Positions 55,191-64,000 of a stretch of 64,000 nucleotides of DNA are shown here, one piece after another. The translations under genes were made by a program, and so were the position numbers. The stretch is taken from positions 7,063,257 to 7,127,256 of the forward strand of contig NW_025335922.1 of NCBI RefSeq assembly GCF_004798865.1. Reading direction: 5' to 3'. The notes below the pieces were generated by a model. It ran no database searches. It was not told where the DNA came from and saw only the letters and a list, made by a program, of their open reading frames with translations. Each line of letters opens with the position of its first letter. Position 1 is the stretch's first letter. Source of the stretch: Varanus komodoensis. Lineage: Eukaryota > Chordata > Lepidosauria > Squamata > Varanidae.

Positions 55191-55794
55191 AAGCTACGAT
55201 TATTGCACGATACAAAGTGGTATGCTGCCCTTGGAGGTTTGGAAGCACCTGCTCTTTTAATCAATGCGACCTTGACAGTAAAGGAATCATAATTATGAGC
55301 AGAATCCAGTGTGGCACAAGCGGATAAGAGTCTCTCCCCTTGCCCCTTCCCAAAATCCATTCTGGAGGATCCCCCTATCCACTGCAGCAAAGTTTGAGGG
55401 TAACCAGTGGAATGAAGTGAGGAAGAACAAAGAAATTGCTCACCAGACAATTTGAGAGGACAAAATGGACTTTTCTGGGATAGCTCCCAGTTTGGCAAAC
55501 AAATATTTATTCTTTTAAGTCTTTTAAAAAACTGTACATGCTTTGCTTGCCTCTTGTTTTACTTCCAATTGTTCATTTTAAAATTTCCTTTCTCTGTGCT
55601 ACCTTGATGTTTACCTTCTTTAAAACTGCTATTTATAATAATAAAAATTATTGCCATTTTTCATTTTCCTTTTGAAGTTATCTTGTTTATATTATTGGTC
55701 TAATTTTATTTCTTTTTATTATGTACATTGCATGTATAATAAAATGGAGAGGTTTAGTTATAGGATGACTGGTAAATGAAACAAGCAAATTAAT

Positions 55795-56185
55795 CAGTCC
55801 TTAGAGTCTACGTGAGGAACAACTTTTGGTCTGAGAGCTAGACTTGATTTTGGAAAGCTCTTGGGAGCCATACTGCAGTTGAGGGAGTGGCATAAGGCCA
55901 AGAGGGCAGGCCAATGTAAAAAGGGATGGAGCCAAAATCACAAATACAAAAATACCAGCGTATTGAAGCTCTTTCAGCCAACTAAGCCTCAGCAGAGCTA
56001 TTTCCACATTTGACAATGGGAGGGAAAATGGCATCAACACTGGGAAACCATCAAATGATTGGGAATTGGGGGAAAGCAGGACAGGGGCAAAGAGAGGGTA
56101 CTGTTGCTATCTGGGGAACCCTGGAGGACGGCATTGCCTCCTGGTTGGGCCAGATTGGCTCCACAGCCACGGTTAATCACCCCTG
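55795..56185 (+). repeat. Interspersed repeat, probable hAT-type element, second copy
   Basis: GCTCTTGGGAGCCATACTGC, GGAGCCAAAATCACAAATAC, AATACCAGCGTATTGAAGCT and TATCTGGGGAACCCTGGAGG align with 29319-29669 over the whole length, ending AATCACCCCTG. No transposase frame. Confidence 0.5.
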
Positions 56186-57589
56186 CCATAGAATAGCACA
56201 GCAGTAGCTGTATCGTGCTTTTGTTTGGGTTCGATCTTGTTTGCCATGGAATATCCAGTAGTATTTACTGCACATGTTTTAAAATATGGAATGTTCCAAA
56301 CTCCTTTCTCCCCTTCCCCCCTGCCCAATCTCAACAGACATTTGTGGTATCACTTAGAAGCCAGACGATAAATTTAAATCATTTCTCCTCCAGCTGGAGG
56401 TGACAGCGCTTTAAATTAAGGTCTGTGGATATAAAAGGCCCATGTGTTTAGTTTAATCAAATGTTCATTTCCTCAAGTTTGTGTTTATATTAAAAGGCAT
56501 CGGCACCAGTGTGAATTTTCATCCCGCTGCCCCCCACAACAAAGGCGATCATGTGGATTCTGAACAGAGTTCCCTTTCAATCCTTTTTCATCTCCTGAGC
56601 TTGCTTTGCTACGCAGGCAGCAGCTGGAATGGAGAGGGACCATCACAGCCGCGCGAAATGTGGGAATGTGCCCCCTCAGCCAGGGAGTCTGGCTTTGAAG
56701 GTGAATGGAGAGTTCATTCCCTTTAAATAACTTTGAAGGCCCAACCTGGTGTGTCTCGGGACTAACCAAAGAACACGGAGCACAAGGCAACCAAGTTGCC
56801 GGCAACATCGCAACTCCTACTGGCAAACCAGCAAGCAATACGAGATGACGCTGAATGTGGTTTTGATTGTACAGTGAATCACGGTCGCTAAGATGAGAAG
56901 CTGTTATGGCATCATTATTATGCAGGAAAGGAAACAGTACAGCAGGGCAGCAAAGGGAAAGTATGTTGTGCCCAGGCCAGTGAATGGACCATGTTCTTAA
57001 GTACAGTACAGCCTAGAGTGGCCCCTTTTACAGATGACAGTCCTCTATTTGAAGGGCTGCCTGAGGATTTTTTAGAAGCATTCTCTATTTGAAGGGCCAT
57101 CCACAGTCCAAGTAAAGCTAAGGAATGATCAGAAGGAAGGGGCAGGCTTTGAAGTTACCCATTGACAGTGCCTGGATGCCGAGTGAGCAAGTGACCTGCT
57201 CATTGTGTTTCATATTTCTATGTAAATTATTTTTTTGAAATGTTCATCTATACCTATAAATCAGCATATGCAAATCTTAAGCAGTTTGGCACCCTCTCTT
57301 TGGTAAAGCATGCCTTCTTTTTCAGATTGTCACAAATGCCCAACTTACCACTGAGCTCTTCCCTCTCCCATGGGCAGAGATAATCTTCTGCAGGCTTATA
57401 TGAAGAGGCAAAAAATATATACTCCTGCTATATTGCAAATACCTACAGGAAACCTGGATCAAGGTACATTGGGAAGGGAGAAGCAGAACCGAATATGACT
57501 TTTTTGCACACTTTCCCCGACGTCTTTCTCAGAAGCAGAGTCAGATATACTCCTCCCTGACCTCCTTTTACCTGGATATGCCTGGGATT

Positions 57590-57780
57590 GAGTCCAAAAC
57601 CAAGGTAGCTTATATACTTCTCCTCTCCTTCATTTTTATTCTCACAACTCCAGCCCTGTGAGAGTCCATGACTAGCTTCAAATCACCCAGTGAGCTTCAT
57701 AGCTGAGTCCAAACTAGACCTGGGTCGCCCAGATCCACCCCCTGACATGCTGATCTGCATCCCACACAGATTACTGGATT
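57590..57780 (-). repeat. MIR-like SINE
   Basis: ATTCTCACAACTCCAGCCCT, GAGAGTCCATGACTAGC and CACCCAGTGAGCTTCATAGC: core in minus orientation. Confidence 0.6.
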
Positions 57781-58913
57781 GCGGCTTCTCCAGCAGAAAC
57801 GTGACTTATGAAGGCATCAGCCAAAAAAGAGCACAAAATAGGACATCAATTTGTATAAAATTTGCATGCACGAATGTGTGGCTAAACATGGGAATTTAGC
57901 AATGATTACAATTTAAATAGAAATACGGTACATCTCTCCCTAATGGGGGAGGCTGTGATCGGGGGACTTGTGAGCCTCGCTTTGTCTGCCGTGCAGGTGT
58001 TGTCGATGGGAAAATGAAGGCCCAGCTCTCCCTTCCAATTATTCTTCAGTCTTGAACTGGAACAGGAAAGGACAATCTTGCAAACAGAGGACACTTTCAG
58101 AACAGAGGGCAGTCCTCTGATGGCAGCTTAAATAGGAAGCCGTCTTCTGCAAAGCTAGACACCTTACAGGCTTTTGTAAATATGAATGCGAAACAAGCAT
58201 GCCTGTTTTCTCTTGCTTTGAGCAAGTATATCAGTACATCCAGATGAAATTTCTTGAGAATTAAAGGAAGCCATTGTAACAACAGGAAAAAAACCCAAGA
58301 ACTCTCCATCAGAGGGGATAATTAGTATTTACTCTGACAAGGGAAAGCTTCATTTTCACAATGGTGTACTAAACATTTCTGTGGTGCGTTACAGCTTTCT
58401 AATGCATTTTATAATGCCACTTCACTTTTGTACAGTACCTTTTGTCTGAGGTGCTCAAAGTATTTGATAGAGATTAATATAATTAATAGTCCTCTCCATG
58501 CTTATGTCATTAGAAACTATAAAGTACATTTTATCTCCATCTTACACAAAGGGGAAAGCAGAATTGCTTACATCAAGGACTTAAAAATTAGGAAACTGAT
58601 TTAAACTATACGAGACATTTGACCTGTGTTTTTCAGGTGCTTCGCCTTCACTTTCTTTGCAGGAGGATGACTGAGGGGTTTTGGGGTTTTTTGGGGGGGT
58701 GGTATCTGTATATCCCATTATTATCCATGTCTAAGGGGCTGCTATGAGCTGGCTGCCACATAGCAGAATTGCAACATTGCACTAGACTTTCAGATGTTTG
58801 AGAACAGCTGATTTTCCTTGCTCTGAAAAAAAAAAAAAAACCACACAGAATAGATGCAAAAGACAGGTGAGTCCCTGGGGAATGACAATGCGATATAACA
58901 GACCCACAAACAT

Positions 58914-58963
58914 TCATGAGCATATGATAAATCATGAGCATATGATCATGAGCATATGATAAA
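58914..58963. repeat. Short tandem repeat of CATGAGCATATGATAAAT
   Basis: Three near-identical units (18, 14 and 18 bases; the middle unit lacks AAAT). Each contains the palindrome CATATG. Confidence 0.9.
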
Positions 58964-59959
58964 TGCCTCATGTAGAGAAGTCTTGCCTTGGAATGAAAAT
59001 GATTCCCTTGTACAGCATGTTTAAGCTTTTATGCATAAGTGGCTGAAAATGAGGCTGAACATTTGAAACTACTGGCTTGAGTTCGACCCAGATGGTTTCA
59101 GGAATGGCTGTTTCAGACCCGCAAGCCAAGTTGCTGAGCTCACAAGGGTGCCCTTGGCCATGCTTTGAATGCAACCCAACTGGCACTGTTTGCAATTGTA
59201 AATATCCCCTAGACCAATGCTGCAGGTGGCTGCCAGGCACTGTGTGACATCCTCCAACCTTGAACCCCAGGAGTAAAATGGGAAGGGGAGAAGGGGAAAA
59301 TGGGCTTAGTGGTTTCTGCCTATTCCCACAGCATCCTAGGAAGCTGTGCTAGAAGGCTCCTACCTCCTCTTCATCGTCCTCCTCCTCCAATTCAACTTCT
59401 GTGAGCTGGAGAGGAGAAATCTATCCAAGCACATGATTTCTTGCACCTGTCCTACCTGCTGCTGCTTCACTAGGCAGGGATTGGGGCCCTTCTCCCTCAC
59501 AGAGGCCATTCCAATCAACTCTCCTGTGAGTGGGAGAGGAAGCAACTGATTTGGCTTTTAAAAAACCTGTTCTTAATTATAAAATTTATATATCTTCCCT
59601 CCTCAACCCTTACTTCTTGTGTGCCATGTCTTAAATTTACTAGATTACAAGCCTGAAGGGTAGGGACCATCGTGCTTCTTACTTTGTAACTTGCCCTGTG
59701 AGCCCTTTTGGCTAAAGCATGGGACACAGATGCTAAATAAAGGCATGTCTCTTGTACCACTTCCCTAGGCTGTTGGCAAGTCTTAATGCCCAATATTCAT
59801 CTGTATCTATCATGACCTTCAACTGCTCCCTCAAACTGCCCCCAATTGCATAGGGCTTGCTCCTCATTTCTCTCTAATGGCCCTTATACCCCCAGCATCT
59901 GGCACAAAGATGGCATTGCGCTGAATTATGATATGTCTCAAGGAAACCCTAGATAAGAA

Positions 59960-60180
59960 ACCCTGGCTTTGGACCTATACAAGGCCAAATACTATACGTG
60001 ACATATTTTGGGCATATCATCAGAATGCAAGACTCTGTGGAAAGGACAATAATGCTAGAGAAAGTCCAAGGCAGAAGAAGCAGGAGAGCAACAAGAAGAG
60101 GGAGAGCAGCTATGAGCTGAATTGATTCCACAAGGCAGCCAGAGCCTTGCCTTTATATGAGCTGAGCAGGGCCAAGTTTT
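59960..60180 (+). mobile_element. RTE-type LINE 3' fragment
   Basis: GGCATATCATCAGAATGCAA, GGAAAGGACAATAATGCTAG and GCAGCCAGAGCCTTGCC match the C-terminal coding part of the second RTE subfamily. The extreme 3' terminus is lost. Confidence 0.75.
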
Positions 60181-60500
60181 GCTGCTAAAGTCCAAGGAAA
60201 AAGACTAATCTTTTTAAATGGAACCCTGGGACTGACAAGATCTGTTACTACACATTGCTCCCTGTCATGTGCAGAACCATTTTTGTTGCACACTATACAC
60301 TCTGAAAAAGAGAAAAAGGAAAGTTAGAAACTGGGCTCTGGCTTGGCAGAGGCCAAAGAGTTTGCTAGCTTTGACGTGCCTTCTTGGTAAGAATTAGGAA
60401 CATATGGAGCTGGTGACCACCCAGTTGTGAGCTCAGATACAAACTTGCTCCAATCTGCCCCTTCCTCACAGACAGGCCTGGCTGAGAAAATAATCTAAAC

Positions 60501-60724
60501 CAGGGGTCTCAAACTCGCAGCCCGCGGGCCAATTGCCAGGACAGGCGGGGCAGGGGGGAGGCGCCCTGCGGCCTTCAAAGCGCTGGCGGCGCCCGGGCCG
60601 GCCTCCGGGAGTGACGCGGGATGAGCGGCCCACCACCACCACGGTGGTGGAATACTTGATGCGCCCAGCCTCACCCAGACTCTACTTCCAGCGGCCCCCA
60701 GGTAAGTTGACTTTGAGACCCCTG
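60501..60724 (+). mobile_element. Non-autonomous hAT-type DNA transposon with perfect 8-bp target duplication
   Basis: Ends CAGGGGTCTCAAACTC and TTTGAGACCCCTG, flanked on both sides by ATCTAAAC without mismatch. Interior GC-rich with CACCACCACCACGGTGGTGG. It is an inverted-orientation relative of 1585-1914, carrying an internal deletion relative to it or vice versa. Exact duplication implies a recent insertion. Confidence 0.93.
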
Positions 60725-61219
60725 ATCTAAACCATGGCTCAGGTGGTGAGCTGTGGTGACCCCTCACCATGAAAACCGCCCCCACCCCCGGTCCCTTCAC
60801 AATTGCGTGCCAGGGAAGGAGTATGAAAGTTTCCACTTCCATTTCCACTTTAGAAAAAGCCACAATTCTATGTCATATCTGAATCTGGGGAACTGGATTT
60901 GTTCTAAATCAAGTTAGTTAAAACACCTGTGGAAAGCTGGTTAAAACAACTTCAGTTAACTTTGGTTACAACAAATCACAGTTCTCCAAGATGGACCATG
61001 AAACTGAGAGCAGAAGCTCTTTCCATCACCTTCTCATGTACAAGGGAAGAGAAGAGCGGAAAATGTTCCCTTTGTCATCAACTGAGTCTTCTTACAAATA
61101 TATTTTATGCATTTATTTGATTGACTGACTGATAACTACCTCACAAAAAACCCAGGGTGACTAATAATCTATAAATACAATAAATCCACCAACACAATCC
61201 AGCCGTCAAAAAGTAAAGT

Positions 61220-61790
61220 AGAGCACTTGCCTTTATCTGCTGCAAAGTCAAATAGGTCCTCAACTTGCACCTAAATGAAAACGGTGTAAGAAATAGCCGA
61301 ATTTTGATGGGAAGGAATTGCCACCTACAAAACAGACTGGCCATCAAGCCTCTCTAGCCAATCCCAAATCCCAGGACGGTTGTTACTGGGGAAGGGAATT
61401 CTTCAAATATTCAGATCCTGAGCATTTGGGGCTTTGCATGCTCATATTAACACCTTGAATTGAACCTGGCATCTATCTAACTTTTAGACTACTTACCACA
61501 GACTGCCTTTCAGGATTTAACCTCAGTTTATGGGTCCCCAGCCAGCCCACCATTGCCTCCAGGCACTGATCTAGCACTCAGACAACTGCTCATGATTCCA
61601 GTGGAGAGGCGAGAGTGTGGGGCATCCATATAGTGATGACAACGTGCTTCAAATCCCTGGATCATGCCCATCCCAAAATGTAGCATTTTGCTATAGATGT
61701 TCAACACCATGGGAGAAAAGATGAAACCTTACAGGAGAAGTCCCTGAAGATTCTCACCTTGAAGAGATTCTAAAATGGGTTAGGCTGCCT
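61220..61790 (-). mobile_element. CR1/L2-clade LINE with RT remnant
   Basis: Minus strand, 61710-61600: LNIYSKMLHFGM, MIQGFEARCHHYMD and further RT-like residues resemble LFNIYMKPLG...GVRCHQYADDTQLY of CR1/L2-clade reverse transcriptases (here YADD is changed). Landmarks: AACACCTTGAATTGAACCTG and CCACCATTGCCTCCAGGCAC. Broken, old. Confidence 0.7.
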
Positions 61791-62504
61791 TTAGGGACCA
61801 TGGGTGCATCTAGCAATTTGAACAACTGTCCTGGGCACTACTGCAAAATGGCTGCCATGGCAGGCACGCCAAAGTAACCTTCCCAAAAGTCAGAGTGCAA
61901 GGAAGAGGTGTGGTCTGAGGCACAGCACATTAAATGGCTCCTTGGAGTCTTCAGCAACCACAAATACATTGCATAGCAATTCCCACTGTCAGTAAGAATG
62001 CTATTTTTAAAGTAAAAAGTAAATGGGAAGAGTGCAGCACCTGAGCAAGCAGCCAGGGCAAGGAAAGTGCCCTGAGGAACTTATCCTGTTCTATATGATA
62101 CTTTTTCTCTATCATGTGTGAATCTACCTACAGACTGCTTTAGAAAGAGAGAGAACGTATGTGCAGGATCAATTTATAGGTGTGATGCATCAACAGAGAA
62201 TTCATTTTGAATGCTAGGAATTGATGGGTTGTTGATTGGTCAAAATATTGATGGGGGCCTCAAACAGATTTACTAGCAAGTAAGACGGCCAACTTCTGGG
62301 TAGGCGTGCCAAGGATTGGGCTCTACATGTGAATTATTTGCCATGTGAAAGCATGTCAAATGAATTAATTACTGAGCCAGAGATTCAGACTTCAGCATAC
62401 TGCATAGCTCTTTGGTCTTTTCCCATGGCTAGTGCCAACAGACCATTCTATGCAAAATAAGTCAATATATGGATATATACAGAGGAAGGGACAATAATTT
62501 GGAT

Positions 62505-62690
62505 TAGGAAGATTCGGGTTTAATTTCCAACCAAGGTATGATGCTTACTGGGCTAGACACATTCCTTGGGTTAGACATATTCCATGGGTTTACCTAGCTC
62601 ACAGGGTTGTCATGAGGATAAAGTACAAGAGAAAAACCATGAATGAAGTTCTGAGCTCCTTAGAGAAAGGATGGGTGACATGAAGCTATT
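62505..62690 (+). repeat. MIR-like SINE
   Basis: TTCGGGTTTAATTTCC (box B region) and TAGCTCACAGGGTTGTCATG, AGGATAAAGTACAAG. Plus orientation. Confidence 0.65.
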
Positions 62691-64000
62691 ATTATACAGA
62701 AAGAGATGCAGCTGACTCTTGCAGAGAATTGACCTCACCAGCTCCCAGTGTAGAGGTACTGTCATGGCCACGACCATGACCACAACCTTCTAGAGAAATT
62801 CAGTTTAGGGCTGTTTCTAACAGAAAACTTTGCAACAAGAGCACAGCTCCTAGAGTGATTCCCATGCTTCCATGTGGGGGAAATCGGCAGGTTAATGGCC
62901 AGCCGTGAGAACAGACTCACAAGATAGACACGAGTATTTTCACCACATTCTGTTCACTGTGGTTTTCCCGCAGATGAGCCACACGGATGACTCACATGCA
63001 AGCATCTTTAGATAACCATGGTGCAAAATGTCCTATTGGATCTAAGCAAGACCTCAGGATCCAAGAAGTGAGTCCACTGTGCGAGAGCTTCCCCCTCCCA
63101 TCTTGCTCTCTGCTTCAAACCCCACAGGACAGCCTGCCCATCTGTTTATGATTTACCCTTTACAATGTCTTGTTTCCGATTGCATAGATAAACACACTTG
63201 GTTATTTCACAGGCAGCTGGTTAGCTCTAATTACACTGTAACTACATCAGAACCATGGAAACCTTTACCACCCTAGGAGAAGAAAAGAGGTGTCTAAAAA
63301 GAGCTATGCAGGAAACATTATCCTGATTTTGTTTACCCTCCTAGAGCAAACCTGTCCTCCGGCCTTTAATCCTGCTGGTCACAATAAAGCACTTTTGGAT
63401 AGAATGAAAACATAATAATTAAAATTTCATAATCCTGTATACAGGGGAGAAAAAGCTGATAACAGCATATTTTCAGAACTTACAAAAAAGTAGATGTGGA
63501 AAAACAGACTGGATTTCTCAGCCATCAGTGGATATATTCTGGAGTCTAAATATCTTGGCAGAATCCTCTCCCTCTTTCTGTGAGTGAATGCATGTGTGTG
63601 TGATCACAATTTCATCGTAGTTCCATGGACATTCCTAAAATAAGAGGCTGATGGACCTTCAGGAAAGGAGCAAGCATTTACTGTACGTACTCTATGCTCA
63701 GGGTGAGCTGATGGTTATTTTCGGGAAACTAGAACTAGAACCTACTGCAAAAGGCATACAGTTAAATTAAAGAACTCAGAGTCGAGGATTTTGTTTTAAG
63801 TGCCAGAACTAAAATGGAACTCACAGTTCTTCCACATAAAAGTCCAATCTTGCTTAATCTGAGCTTTCTTCATTTCAACAGTATAATTTTGGGGTGGGGA
63901 AAGCTGGAGAGAAAGAATGATTTTGCTGCTAGCATTATTAAACAATTTTAAGCAATCAGAGGTTAGAATTTTTCTACAAATCATCCAGAGATGTTAGATC

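Larger units (their letters stand above)
48864..64000. other. TBXAS1: Presumed TBXAS1 intron (more than 15 kb)
   Basis: I looked on the minus strand for the upstream exon carrying the helix-I motif (FLIAGYE-like) and the LLREVD-like segment and did not find it up to the right edge. The interval holds the repeats listed separately and otherwise unassigned DNA. Unassigned stretches longer than 300 bases include 52060-53060, 53200-54200, 56190-57590, 57790-58900, 60730-61220, 61800-62500 and 62700-64000. Confidence 0.6.

Noticed and set aside
1-64000. Endogenous retrovirus or other LTR element, Polinton, CRISPR array or bacterial-type operon
   Set aside because: No paired LTRs, gag/pol/env-like frames, capsid-like frames, spaced direct repeats or clustered prokaryotic genes were recognised by reading; a profile search would be needed to exclude very old fragments.

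Overview
The window is nuclear DNA of a vertebrate, most likely a squamate reptile (lizard or snake). Coding exons are short and separated by long introns. The repeats are RTE/BovB LINE tails, CR1 and L2-type LINEs, a tRNA-derived MIR-like SINE, a 5S-derived SINE, hAT and Tc1/mariner-type non-autonomous DNA transposons, and long simple repeats. BovB plus abundant CR1/L2 points to squamates rather than birds, turtles or mammals. The species cannot be told from this window.

Two host genes are supported. PARP12 (plus strand, 12 coding exons, 10354-37854) can be read completely. Its exons join in frame to 1983 bp, a 660-residue interferon-type CCCH zinc-finger / WWE / mono-ADP-ribosyltransferase. 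It starts in a CpG island (about 10020-10760) that carries an ISRE-like motif. TBXAS1 (minus strand, thromboxane A synthase, CYP5A) is present only as its last four coding exons (48863 down to 43785). These carry the ExxR, PERF and haem-cysteine motifs; the rest of the gene should lie beyond the right edge. The two genes are convergent (tail to tail, about 5.9 kb between stop codons), the same arrangement as in human 7q34.

Layout: 1-10.0 kb is repeat-rich intergenic DNA with no gene seen. 10.0-38.5 kb is PARP12. 38.5-43.8 kb is the convergent intergenic interval, including possible TBXAS1 3' UTR. 43.8-48.9 kb holds the TBXAS1 3' exons. 48.9-64.0 kb is presumably TBXAS1 intron, where I found no further exon.

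The two genes are not a pathway: one is an innate antiviral effector, the other an eicosanoid enzyme of platelets and macrophages. No CRISPR array, operon, retrovirus or LTR element was recognised. The most informative non-genic features are several transposon families with readable ends and target duplications, and a short repeat family that I cannot name.
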